NCBI GenBank assembly: GCA_014607495.2
Contig: CP053148.1
Coordinates: 1,488,001-1,552,000 of the forward strand
Length of the DNA stretch: 64,000 nt
Reading direction: 5' to 3'
DNA from: Carposina sasakii
Taxonomy: Eukaryota; Arthropoda; Insecta; Lepidoptera; Carposinidae
Shown: positions 26,301-35,252 of the stretch, piece after piece
How the letters are laid out: each line of letters begins with the position of its first letter
How positions within the stretch are numbered: the stretch's first letter is position 1
Notes under the pieces: model-generated
The model's input: only the letters and a program-made list of their open reading frames with translations
Told to the model about the DNA's origin: nothing
Databases searched by the model: none
Made by a program: the position numbers and the translations under genes

Positions 26301-29300
26301 AGGCCCTCGTCTCCCGCGCCCTTCACCCCTGACAGACGGCGAACCAAGCCCACTACCGAAAGACCCACAACTAGGTGATGCTCTATTCTAATAATTACGT
26401 AGACCATATTATTGTGATATTGCAAATAGCGGCGGCGGTAGGCTCAGCTATGGACTTAAAATTGGCTGATAGGTGAAAAATGTATGTGTAATTCGCGTAC
26501 TCCTGTCCTCTCTTTGATGACGGCTCTCTTTGACGGCTTAGTACATAAAAAATAGCCAATTTGTATATGAAAATGGTGACCTGCATCTTCACTTTCCCAC
26601 TTAGAAAACTATTTAACATCAATGGAGGAAGCACACTTGTTAGAGAACCTGTTCCGCGCATATTCGTTTCGAAGCCAACACTTTAGCTTAGCAAGTACAA
26701 ATAATATAGGTGGTTGACAGTGTATAGTCCATTGAAATGTTACAATTTAAGGAGCTAATATTGCATTTTTTAGAGGATGCAATTTTATTTTTAGGACACA
26801 ATAGAAGCTTAACCCCATGTTTGTGGGGTTGCCGCCCTTGTCCCCCGGCCGCCATCTTGGAAAAAGGGGTGCAAACACTTTTTTTTTCGCGATATATCGG
26901 AAACTATGCGTCCTCCTTAATTTTATGGAGACCATAGAGCGTAATGCAAGGTATTTTATGAAAACGTAGGTACATCTACATTTTTCATGCGCTACTATCA
27001 GAGATTCATTAGAAAAATATTTGAGCAAGAGTGGCTTTATCAAGTATTTGTATTACAGAGTATACGAGAGACCTCCAGAGCGGAAGACGACGTTAGACAC
27101 CCAGGACTCGCAGAGTAGTCATGTACCGCACATCATCGTTGCCAGTCACCCGAGAGAGAATCAGGTAGGTAGCAATGCTACTACCACGTTATGTGTTCCT
27201 GGCGGATTTTCGATCCAGGGTCTGTGATTTAACAATTACATCAATCCCTTAGCATCCATAGGGTCAAAAAGGACTAGGTCTAAGAAATACAATATCTACT
27301 CAGATCTTAAAGGCCTCGTCAGATTTTGTTAAGAGATATCTATATAGATAGGAAAGTCAAGACCGCAAGACCATTGTACAATATTTCTACTCAGATAGCT
27401 TAAGAAATAGTACTTTAGCTTTATTAGTAGAGTCCTAACTGGAACATCATATGATAGTTTGTGGGTGATATGATAACAACCATTATTTTACTACTTACAT
27501 GGGGCAGGATTGTTTTCGTTGCGGAAGCGCGATGACACTACATAACTTATGTTACACATTATAAATATGAAGCTTTGATAACTCGTAGTTAAAAAACAAG
27601 AAACCTTAACTTCTGTAACATTTCAGATCCTGGGCAGCGGCAACAATATAAGAGCAGAGCAGACTCCTCGGGTGAACGTGCCGCAGTCAGTGGACGGAGA
27701 GCGGAGGGAGCCAGTCGGGGCTAGGTTTAACCTCGGGGCCATCATCGCTTTAGGCGCCTTCGTGGCCCTGGCCTTCATAGTAGCTATGCTGACCACTGTG
27801 GTGATACTTATCCGGAGGTGAGTGTCAGTTTGATGCAGAGCTGGATTTTCTCTCACGGTGAATGAGAAATGTTAATTATGATATCTGTTAGTGTCTGGAT
27901 TGGACACACTCGCATTTGGCTGAATATATCTGAGAGCGGAATGATGCGAGCCGGATACTACGCCTGGGTTTTAGTGATGGTCCCTTTCCTCTAAGATATA
28001 AGGTGATTTTGATCTCATTGGCATAAAATTCAACGTGCCAGTCAAGGACATAGCAGGTTTGTATAGGACAATCCCAGTCTATTATAGTTGATTATTAAAT
28101 GTTAATTAACGTCTGTAGTGTAGTTAAGTCCTAACTTATTTAGCTAGATCTAGTTCTAGTAGTCCCCGGTCGAATCCAAAAGTAGACTGTCAAAGTACCC
28201 AAAACACATACACAGAATTAAGAGACATTTCTATATTCTCGCTTAAATACGAGTAATCACAGTGTAGGCCTGGTTTAGGCACATCTTTATTCAACAAACA
28301 ACATTGCATAGAAAAGTTTCACTGTCATGTATTTTCATTGAAATCCTAAAAATGTGGAATCTAAGTAAACATTATCACTATTATCGGCGTTGGTTGACCC
28401 ATCACATTTTTCCCTTCCTATACTGATATCTTAAAATGTGGAACAAATAAGTGAACATTGCGACAACAATCGGCGTTGGCCGTTCACACAATAAGCTGGT
28501 AGATCTACATTGCATCCTTATCTAGCGGGGGTAAGAAGAAGCCGGCGGCGCGGGATCTGCCCTCCCGCTGGTACACGCTGCTGGCACTTCCCTTCCCGGA
28601 CCAGCAAGTGGGCCGGCGCGAGTTCGCCCGCGCCCATCGCGTGGCCCATCGTGCGGGCCACTTCTCCAACCCATTATAGTGTGCGTACTAAACGCGGGCG
28701 GCATGGTGGCTACTAGATACTGATCTGTCGCTAAACTAGGATCATCGGAAACGCGTATAAGGACATTTTTACAGGGCAAATAGGTTCATTTTTAATTGGG
28801 CATTTGGGAAAAAAAGACAGAGTCCAACTCTTTGATCACGTATTTGGTGTATTGGTAAACACACTCGGCAATTTTACAAGCACTCGCCTCTAGTCCCTGC
28901 TTCCGATCTACCCTCGTACAATATTAGTATGATGATTGACTTATACACTATGTTAATAAATGAGCAATAAGTTAGGTACTTAATAATTAGGGTTTTCGGA
29001 ACCGGTTTAAAGAACCGGGAAATTCGGTAACATCTTTAATCAGAACCGGGAAATACCGGTTCTTTCGATACTTTCGGTACTTAGCAGTTTTTTGCTAATC
29101 TTACTAAATTCTATAAAATAAAACGCCTTAAGTAACGAATTAAAAGAACAATGATCAAAATTAAGTAAAAAATCAGTTTCTGTAATTTTCTATAAAGAAA
29201 AATTTTAATAAAATGAAAAATGGGAATTAGAGGAATATTACCTAAACATTTTAAAACGTGCAAAATCATAGTTATATTAAATTCTTAGTTTTAGTTTTAT

Positions 29301-30306
29301 TAATTGATAATTGAATTTAAATATAATTTAGAAATAACCAATTTAGGGCTTTAAAAAGTGATGTAGTTAGCCACTGTGACGCTCCGCAAGCACGCGTTAC
29401 GCACTGAGCAAGCACAGCAGCCGCCTTCTTCACCAGCTCAATCAGAAGTCACTCTAGGGTCTACCCATATTATAAAAAGTAAAAAAATTGTGACAAAAAT
29501 CCTCTAGTCATAAGTGTAAAAATGAAAGGGGTACGAACTATGACGAATTATTTTACGTTTACAAAACTTTTTAATAGAATCAAGCCGATTTCGCGATGAA
29601 ATGTGGGAAGGCCCTTACTCAAGTACATATATTTTACACCTACCCACGATATATCACGCGAGAAACCAAACGCACCCGCTGTATGCGAAACACGCCCTAA
29701 GTCTACGTTAAATTGGCACAAATGCAAATTGTAAATACAAATTCTATTGACAATGTACTCGTATCACTGTTCACTATCATGGAATACTTATCTATACCTA
29801 CATAATATATAGTTCTATTCTACTGTTTACTGTCACTCACTGCAGCTCTGCAGCCACCACCACGAATCGACAAAATGCTACCTAGAATCTAAAATAGATT
29901 ACTCTTCTCTTTGCCTTTTTCAATCAAGCGACATTTCTCTTCCAATATATATCTATGCTAGCTATATAATTAACCAAACCCTTCTCCAAACAGCAAGCAC
30001 AACAGGGGCAAGCGCTATCACCACCACGTGTCGCCGGACTGCAACACCGTGGCTTCCCTCGACTCCTCCTCATCGGAGTCTCGAAGCGGCCTGAACCGCT
30101 TCTACAGGCAGGCGTGGGACGAGCTGCATGAAGCCACAGGCGCCAAGCACCACCGGCGCCACGAGCGGGAAGCTCCAAAAGAGGGCTCAGAGCTGGTGGT
30201 GTCAGACGTATACCCCTCGCCCCCGCGGGACAAGCGCCGCCACCATCATCACCACCACCACCGCGAGTGGCCGCGTCCACATCACAATCACAGACCTAGA
30301 TACTAG
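5198..30306 (+). CDS. fw: Furrowed-like selectin (CCP, FTP, C-type lectin, TM receptor), 5' partial
   Basis: Exons: 5198-5383, 16511-16723, 20112-20544, 22955-23163, 23461-23637, 23955-24135, 25406-25585, 26173-26374, 27059-27164, 27627-27817 and terminal 29994-30306 (alternative terminal exon 28526-28679), about 795 aa visible. Phases agree at every junction except within 23955-24135, which carries one extra base. Domain order is CCP, fucolectin/tachylectin-like FTP, C-type lectin, three CCPs, Thr-rich stalk, single membrane helix and cytoplasmic tail. This is the architecture of Drosophila furrowed, a selectin family member reported to act in planar cell polarity by stabilising Frizzled between cells. 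The fly protein has more CCPs than seen here. The first exon must end in phase 1 and was not found; it probably lies off the left edge. The protein should be a type I cell-surface receptor. The identification rests on domain order, not on an alignment. Confidence 0.82.
6766..7001 (+). mobile_element. Helitron/MINE-like non-autonomous element
   Basis: Starts CTACTATTATAAACGCGAAAG, with GGATGGATGGATAG microsatellite, and ends CACGAAGTCGCGGGCGTCCAC. Units of this kind are abundant in Lepidoptera. Related fragments in this window: 9448-9545 (minus), 17636-17806, 50155-50250, 56097-56250, 58621-58835 (minus) and 61588-61795. Confidence 0.6.
7696..7888. mobile_element. hAT-type MITE with 8-bp target duplication
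   Basis: Ends are CAGTGGTTCCCA and TGGGAATCCCTG, the inverted-repeat pattern of hAT elements. Flanks are GGCTAGAT (7688-7695) and GTCTAGAT (7889-7896), an 8-base duplication with one mismatch. 193 bp, no coding capacity. Confidence 0.75.
11318..11572. mobile_element. Fold-back MITE with long inverted repeats
   Basis: Begins TATACAGGGTGTAACAAAAA and ends TTACACCCTGTATA. The outer 40 bases of each end (through GCGAAAAGCT) pair with very few mismatches, and pairing continues inward. 255 bp. TA at each end suggests a Tc1/mariner-type target site. Confidence 0.75.
11640..12955 (+). repeat. Two head-to-tail copies of a retroposon-like repeat
   Basis: Copy 1 about 11640-12300, copy 2 about 12300-12955. 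Both start near GGGACTACAGAGTCCCGG and GAGAGGCGTGCATCGG, and both end GCGGGCTTATTATTATTA. A triplet tail of this kind is typical of non-LTR elements or SINEs. ORFs inside (for example 12415-12759) are not conserved between copies. Confidence 0.6.
13190..13403. mobile_element. MITE with 24-bp terminal inverted repeats
   Basis: Left end 13190-13213 opens TTAGAGTGCTAATGTCATAC. The reverse complement of 13380-13403 matches it with one difference over 24 bases. A second inverted pair (AACACTTAGATT / AATCTAAGTGT) lies inside. 214 bp. Confidence 0.75.
15722..15975 (+). mobile_element. MITE family with GATTTTTGGTCGTCAACG, copy 1
   Basis: Shares GATTTTTGGTCGTCAACG, TCCAAAGTTGAGTAAATAG and TTTTTCTGCATAAATGCAC with copies at 17862-18122 (minus), about 21247-21540 and 57421-57801. 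The first 60 bases are duplicated in this copy. Confidence 0.65.
16511..16723 (+). CDS. fw: fw exon: first half of the FTP (fucolectin-type) domain
   Basis: Acceptor TTCTGCAG and donor CTGTG|GTAAGT. Residues include NVAAGKAPMQSS, RALDGS, DTCTLT and PWWYVNLLEPYMVQLVRL, the hallmark stretches of the fucolectin/tachylectin-4/pentraxin-1 fold. It is completed by the next exon. Whether it still binds fucose cannot be judged from sequence. Confidence 0.85.
16849..16930 (-). mobile_element. Truncated tRNA-derived SINE
   Basis: The reverse complement contains the B box GTGGGTTCGATTCCCACTCG and the tail TTTCTTTATTAATAATTTC. Same family as 35143-35252 and 42737-42838. Confidence 0.55.
17474..17590 (+). 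repeat. Lepidopteran interspersed repeat (GCCTATTGCAGTCCACTGCT)
   Basis: Carries GCCTATTGCAGTCCACTGCT and GCCTCCCCCAGGGCACGCCA. Further copies at 18368-18510 (minus) and 56250-56470 (plus), both with CACCACGCTGGGCAGGCGGG. Probably the 3' end of a LINE. Confidence 0.55.
17862..18122 (-). mobile_element. MITE family with GATTTTTGGTCGTCAACG, copy 2
   Basis: Reverse-strand copy: contains GCATTTATGCAGAAAAACGC and CGGGAACGTTGACGACCAAA, ending CTGTATATAGG. Confidence 0.6.
20112..20544 (+). CDS. fw: fw exon: second half of FTP plus first half of C-type lectin domain
   Basis: Acceptor AATTCCAG and donor CACAG|GTCAGT, 433 nt. It opens with the FTP end (VIVVRVGNNR, PICNRFTGF, SICEAFVY) and runs into a C-type lectin fold: CPQFRDQPP, NGKCYIFYN, FREALGFCRARGGTLV and LQGFISWELW. 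The ORF runs on past the donor into intron sequence with no homology. Confidence 0.87.
21247..21540 (+). mobile_element. MITE family with GATTTTTGGTCGTCAACG, copy 3
   Basis: Has TTTTTGGTCGTCAAAAAACT, AGTTGAGTAAATAGACTGCG and the right end CACAAAAAAACATCCTGTAT. Internal A-rich tract at 21450-21476. Confidence 0.6.
22241..22304. other. Short near-perfect hairpin in an fw intron
   Basis: Arms CTTTACTTCGAGGCTTAGA and TCTAAGCTTCGAGGTGTAAAG, with the inner pair ATTAATGAT/ATCATTAT, fold around a loop of about five bases. It is the size of a microRNA precursor. A related arm (CTTAGAATAATGATTCG) occurs near 19057, which points instead to a small repeat family. Confidence 0.4.
22955..23163 (+). CDS. 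fw: fw exon: second half of C-type lectin domain
   Basis: It encodes QYWMGAVRDP, NNWKWVNGND, SEGCARFDGSKGW and LNFICQH, the C-terminal half of a C-type lectin fold with its conserved Cys pair. The carbohydrate loop lacks EPN or QPD, and WND is replaced by WAD. Canonical calcium-dependent sugar binding is therefore doubtful. Confidence 0.85.
23461..23637 (+). CDS. fw: fw exon: second CCP domain
   Basis: Acceptor GTCTGCAG and donor AAAC|GTGAGT. A complete CCP: KACGRPEQPPNST, VEYSCDPGHLLVG, RTCLPTGFY and PPVCK. Phase 1 at both ends. Confidence 0.87.
23955..24135 (+). CDS. fw: fw exon: third CCP domain, frame broken by one extra T
   Basis: The exon reads IVCGFPAEIPHGSYTL, QYECQPGYEITG, then hits a stop in frame (TGA 24101-24103) just where the third Cys of the CCP is due. 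Dropping one T of the TT at 24089-24090 gives RLVCDFDERWNG and PPPRCD, a normal CCP end. It also restores the phase needed by the next exon. Splice sites (CTGCAG|GC, GATG|GTAAGC) are intact. Confidence 0.82.
25406..25585 (+). CDS. fw: fw exon: fourth CCP domain
   Basis: Acceptor CGTCTACAG and donor TTACA|GTAAGT. A complete CCP: VMCEPPPQPLNGR, AEYSCLKGHRLQG, RLCLERGLWD and PAPHCY. Phase 1 at both ends. Confidence 0.87.
26064..26132. other. Hairpin 40 bases before the Thr-rich fw exon
   Basis: AGGGTGCTTGCC at 26064 and GGCAAGCACCCTT at the right end pair, with a further imperfect stem between them. It sits just upstream of the acceptor at 26172. Confidence 0.4.
26173..27164 (+). CDS. fw: fw exons: Thr-rich mucin-like stalk and juxtamembrane segment
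   Basis: Exon 26173-26374 encodes about 20 Thr near its start, then a Pro/Arg-rich segment (PKLVLRPRPARPSSPAP), as in heavily O-glycosylated stalks. Exon 27059-27164 adds a hydrophilic piece (VYERPPERKTTLD, HVPHIIVASHPRENQ). Both splice phases agree. The stalk should lift the lectin head off the membrane. Confidence 0.78.
27627..27817 (+). CDS. fw: fw exon: membrane-spanning helix
   Basis: Acceptor ACATTTCAG and donor CGGAG|GTGAGT. It encodes a hydrophilic lead-in and one transmembrane helix of about 24 residues (IIALGAFVALAFIVAMLTT, VVILIR), stopped by Arg on the cytoplasmic side. It ends with two leftover bases (AG) that fit both candidate terminal exons. Confidence 0.85.
28526..28679 (+). 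CDS. fw: Alternative terminal exon of fw (short cytoplasmic tail)
   Basis: Acceptor CCTTATCTAG, then C completes the AG|C serine codon left by the TM exon. The frame reads GGKKKPAARDLPSRW, LLALPFPDQQVGRREF, HRVAHRAGHFSNPL and a TAG stop, about 51 aa. GC-rich coding composition stands out from the AT-rich intron, and AATAAA follows at 28955-28960. It is mutually exclusive with the exon at 29994. Inferred from splice phase and composition; no transcript evidence. Confidence 0.62.
28955..28960 (+). terminator. Possible poly(A) signal for the short fw tail
   Basis: AATAAA about 275 bases after the TAG of the proximal terminal exon. Confidence 0.4.
29994..30306 (+). CDS. fw: Terminal exon of fw (long His-rich cytoplasmic tail)
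   Basis: Acceptor CCAAACAG, AG|C phase, 104 codons to TAG. Contains SKHNRGKRYHHH, LDSSSSESRSGLNRFY, AWDELHEATG, a run of seven His (RRHHHHHHHREW) and a C-terminus HNHRPRY. The tail is basic and His-rich with a Ser cluster that could be phosphorylated. No known signalling motif was recognised. Confidence 0.8.
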
Positions 30307-30577
30307 TAGAACAGGGTGTAAATAATTTTGAATTTAATTTCCTTTTGAACTGAATGTAATCGGAGGGATTTTTCAATGTTCGGATAGGTCTATTTGAATG
30401 ATAAAGTTAATGCTGTCTCTATCTTCATCAAGTTATATATATTTATATAACCGTTAGAAAGGTAGCATTTTTATTTATCAGTTGAAACTATCTGCCTATT
30501 GAAAAATTTGCCCTTACTCGTATAAAACTTAATATAACCTACTCTCTGTAATCTTTAATGAGCAATGAATAATAATG

Positions 30578-30583
30578 AATAAA
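30578..30583 (+). terminator. Poly(A) signal of fw
   Basis: AATAAA within GAATAAAAG, 272 bases after the stop of the long-tail terminal exon. Confidence 0.5.
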
Positions 30584-32164
30584 AGATTAAATTAAGTAAA
30601 ATAAGATTATAAAGAATTATATAAATATTTATTTTGTCACATATCGAGGTGTTTGTAGTGCAAAAGGTGGGATTTTAGTGATCGTTTCTTCCTATGTACG
30701 AGTAATTAGGTAATAACAACTAAAAGAAGTATCAGATCCTGAGCCCAAACAAAAGAAACATGTTTCAATAAAACCACCTCAAAAAAGCACCTTAAATTCA
30801 CGACACCTTTAGACCAACAATTTGGTTTGATTTTCATACAAGACTGGGCCAATTCGTAGCCTTTTATAATAAGTATATATTTTTATTTCAGAATTCATTT
30901 ATCTGCTATCAAAGAGAAAAGAACTATGATTACCTTGATCTTTTCTTTAATTTTATTTTTTCTTACCACTTAGTTCTTTATTTATACCACTCTATTTCAA
31001 TTTTAGTTAGTAAGCAGACTTTACGTATTGTAAATAATATTTAGTAAAGACGAAGATTAGATTGAAGTTAATCATTGTTTCCTGTTCTAACTTTAAGTAA
31101 ATAAACACAATCTGTTGATGTATGAATTGAGCTTACAGTTGTTCAAGATATATAATGGACATCGCAAAACATCGGAAACAATCGTACCTAAAACATATTA
31201 CAAAAACAATTGTCAAAAATCTTAAAAACATTCCTAAATTTAAATATATCACAAACAAATACTAAGTATCAATGTTTGTAATCTTCTGAAACACGAATTA
31301 AGTCGATGTCCATTATTTACCTTGTTGTACTGTACCTACCTATAGTATAGTATTGCTCAATTTGTAAAACGACTGTAATAATTAGAACTGTATGTATTTA
31401 CTATCATGGTAGTGACCCCATCACTTCAAGTGACGGCTGTTCATCACTACCCATAATTAGAGTGCGTTTCACTGAATAATTCCTATGAACGGTGGCGCTA
31501 GTGTATGACTATAATAATAAGCAAGCAGTTGGTTTCCACGTATTCACTGCACGAACACTCGCTTTGTAAGATGTTACAATATCTCCCGTAACCTTACCTG
31601 CATAGTTAGTTCCGAAATCGTTCACAGGAGTTATTCTATGAAACTGACTCCACCTGTTGACTAAATATTTCTGATTTTATATCCTTCGTACTTGCAATAA
31701 ATGTGTTCTTGTATTGATAACTAATAATGGTACAAAGTAATATAATGAACTCAGTGTCGCTTTCTCCCATGGAGAAGGTATAAAAGAGGAGGTGGGACTA
31801 TGAACTGAGTCGTGTGGCAACTGTGAGGCTATGACGTCATGATAGGGGCAGAGCTTCAGGGCCAATGTGTGTAACGCAGTAGCTGTAACCACACGCTTAT
31901 GCAAGTAGTTTGGCTAGTCACTACAAGGTGGTTTCTATGTAAATGGGCAGGGCTACAGTGTTAGGATGCTCCCCTCGTCCCATACTTTACCCGCGCTCAG
32001 CCGCATACTATTTTTGTATGAAAATATACTTAGCTCCGCGCCGTTGCTCCTCTTTTATTTCTTCTTCATGCTTTCCCCAGATACATTACGATAATTATAA
32101 AAGGCACCTACATATAGAGAAAATTAGTAAGAAAAAATATACCTTGAGTAGACCTTTATGTTAT

Positions 32165-32375
32165 GTCAGGCTTATAATCGAAGTAGTTACCAAGGCGTGG
32201 TTTATAGTTCCAAAACATGTTACACTCAACCTAAGCTCTGTTTACACATAGCCAAGTGCAAGGTGCAGGTGTATTGTGTGTTACACTTCGCAGTGAGTAA
32301 ACAGGGCTTAGGTGCGTGTAACATTTTTTTATTATAAACCACGCGTATACTACTTTGATTATATGGAGGCCTGAC
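32165..32375. mobile_element. Fold-back MITE
   Basis: Left arm GTCAGGCTTATAATCGAAGT, then GCGTGGTTTATAG, GTTACAC and GCTCTGTTTAC. The right arm is the inverted copy, ending AGGCCTGAC. 211 bp, with pairing over most of each arm. Confidence 0.7.
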
Positions 32376-33647
32376 AATAATATTCGATCATCAGCATCAC
32401 TAACTCCTCGGTATATTTGTCTAGTACCTAATGTTAAGGCTTATGTAACGAACCTTCTAAAAGTATCGCAATGTTTACTTGGAACAGGCATCGGCAGGTT
32501 CTCATTTAATTCTGAAAAACAATTGTTTATGATGTGCCATTAAGCAGGCAAACAAAGTTTAAGAAATTCCCAGTTATTGTATTACATAATAAGTTAGATA
32601 ATAAAATATCCACGTGTTCGGAGAATATGGGCTTTTGGCAACGATTCGCTATAGCGAAAGAAAGGTACTGTATTTAGGATTGTCCCGAAATCTGAGCAGT
32701 GTTTATTCTTACGTATGGGTACGAGCTAAGGGTCGTATCACGTCAGGGAATAGAATTATAACCTTAAATTTGAACCAATCGCGGCTCTGTCATTCAGTGC
32801 TCAGCGGTCAGTGGCTACGACCCTAGTCTCGTAATACCAGATTGTAGGTAAAAGTAGTTGGATCTAAGCTCTCTCACCGAATTATTTAAAACTATACATA
32901 TTGTTACCTATACATTTAGGAGAATACAGCTTGTGTGACGTGAAAGTTATTTGTATTATTATATATAGAACCAATGTTGAAATTGTAATTAATATTTAAG
33001 ATTATAAACTGAAATATAAAATATTTGTGATAATTCATTAAACGTATTTAATTGTCCTTTCTGTTCTGTAGTTCTAAGTTCATCGTGACTTTTCCCATAA
33101 TATAGGAAGCATTAATTTTATCACGTAACCGTTACTGGGATAAATGCAACAATGACGAACTTCGTTGTTCAGTAAAGCTTTTCTTATAATGGTGGTGCTG
33201 GTGTCCAATAGCTGTCATACTTTACCGACATGTAAAATGTTCCTCAAAGGCGCTATACCCCGAAACCAAAGCTTAAATAAATCGTGTAAAAAAGAAACTA
33301 AATAACTTTAGTTATCAACATATAGTTTACATTTCATGAAAGGTCAACCAGAAACTGTAGTCATAATTACAACCAACATACAAATCATTTAAACTAAACA
33401 TGAAAATAAAATAGTCTATTTGAGTATTTCAACAGTATAATGCATCATTCCGAATTGGGCTTTACAATAATAAATAAAAAAGGCTTCAAATGAAATACCT
33501 CCATTTATTGTTTCTAGTTGTAAACAATATTAAAAACAATGAAATTAAAAGCTCTGTGCCGTTTACTCTTACATGTTAGAGAAGGACCAATATACAAGGT
33601 TTGTTTAACTATATAAAACACATACATAGGTAAATCCATTACCAATA

Positions 33648-34815
33648 AATAGGTATAGTCAGCATCAAAAGTTGATGACCACATTTCATTTTCAAACAGC
33701 TGGACACCATATTATACATAAATCGCTCAACATGACAAGCGCCTGAATTGAATGATTATCTTGAAAGGCCATAAGTAGGTGACCATCACTTTTCAAAAGT
33801 CGCTAAACAAAATTATATCTAAAAAAGCATAGCATTCTTCGCCTTTAAAGTCTCTGAACAAATTTTTGACAAAAATAGCATACCATCGTTTATCTCAAAA
33901 GTCACTAAACAAAATGAAATGTTTTCTCTTTCTTTACTACGAAATATGACAAGAAAGAAAGATTTTATATGTAAGATATTTCATTTTGGCATTAAGAATC
34001 GATTTGATGTTTAATTCAAAGAGAATAACATTGACATAAGATTTTTTTATGTTTGACAGCAGATGCAACGGAGGTCGGATACACAACATACAAAGGTTTT
34101 AATTTTACTGCCCGTTATACGTTCTATTAGATGTTGCGTCTATCCGCGTCATACCTAAAAAAATGTGCAAGAGGGGAAAGTCTGCTATATAATAGACAGC
34201 TGACGGCGCCGGAGCTGTATCCGCATTGACCTGCAAAAGTGTGCAAGAGTGGGCAATCTTATGAATGTGCTGTGTACGCTGCTGCTGATATCTGACGGCG
34301 CCGGAGCTGTATCAGCGTTGGACCTCCAAAAGTGTACAAGAGTGGGCAGTCTAATGGATGTGCTGTGCATGCTGCTGACAGCATCGATGCCGCGTTAAAC
34401 CTCCAAAGAAACAAAGAAATGTTCAGTAACTTTTGTCATTTATGATGTCAAGTTATATTTGAACATAGCCGTGATTGCACTAGATAACCAAAACAAGCAT
34501 TTTAATTGTTCAGTGACTTTTGATAAACTAAATGTTATGATGTTTTTGGGTATTATAACGGTCATTTATGAGAAAATGGTGTTCAGTGACTTTTGAACTT
34601 TAATGATGTTCATTCAATACTGGCGCCTATCTAGTTAAGCGATTTATGTCTTTTTTAAAATTTATTTAACATTTTAATGAATACATTAATAATACAATTT
34701 GCCACTCACGTAGTCCTTATTGGTCTGTCTGGAGTGGCGAGTGTCTTATATGTATGTTCAGCAATTTTGAAAATCTGAATGTGTTTATCGACTTTTGATG
34801 CTGACTGTACCTATT
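33648..34815. mobile_element. 1.17-kb DNA element with inverted ends
   Basis: Left end TAGGTATAGTCAGCATCAAA, right end inverted CTTTTGATGCTGACTGTACC. Inside are repeated AAAGTC(G/A/T)CTAAACAAA and GTTCAGTGACTTTTGA motifs in opposite orientation and an approximately 93-bp tandem duplication (34199-34385, GACGGCGCCGGAGCTGTATC). No transposase ORF. Confidence 0.65.
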
Positions 34816-34839
34816 CTCAGTGTCACTCTACCTATACAA

Positions 34840-34987
34840 TCACAGACATATTAATAAGTAGATGACATTATGATCATCGGGCGCACCGAAATAAAAGACT
34901 ACTCAGCGAGGTGGATTAATTTTTGGAGAACATTGCCCTCAGAACGCCTCGAGTGCATTAGTCATCTACTCATATAAATATCTGTGA
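34840..34987. mobile_element. Small MITE (148 bp)
   Basis: Ends TCACAGACATATTAATAAGT and, inverted, GACTAATG...GTCATCTACTC with ATATCTGTGA. About 28 imperfectly paired bases at each end. Confidence 0.6.
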
Positions 34988-35142
34988 ATTACCTGACCTG
35001 TCTCCGCGTATAAAAATATATTTAATGTTATACTGTGTTAATTTATTTGATAGGATATCTTGCACTTAATACCATGCCAAATCTGTGAATTGCTATTGAT
35101 TATTGACTACTTTCTATGTCAAAATATAAATTATATGTTATA

Positions 35143-35252
35143 AAATTATTAATAAAGAAAATGGAAAAAATTCTTCACCCGAGTGGGAATCGAACCCACG
35201 ACCACTGCAAACCGTGCCAGCCGCTATAACCACTAAGCCACCGGGTCAATTA
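35143..35252 (-). mobile_element. tRNA-derived SINE
   Basis: The reverse complement carries a tRNA-like head GACCCGGTGGCTTAGTGGTT, B box GGGTTCGATTCCCAC and tail ending TTTATTAATAA. The anticodon arm does not fold well, so it is not a functional tRNA. Confidence 0.65.

Noticed and set aside
28522..28779. Minus-strand 85-aa ORF
   Set aside because: Antisense to the candidate alternative fw terminal exon, whose sense frame fits splice phase.
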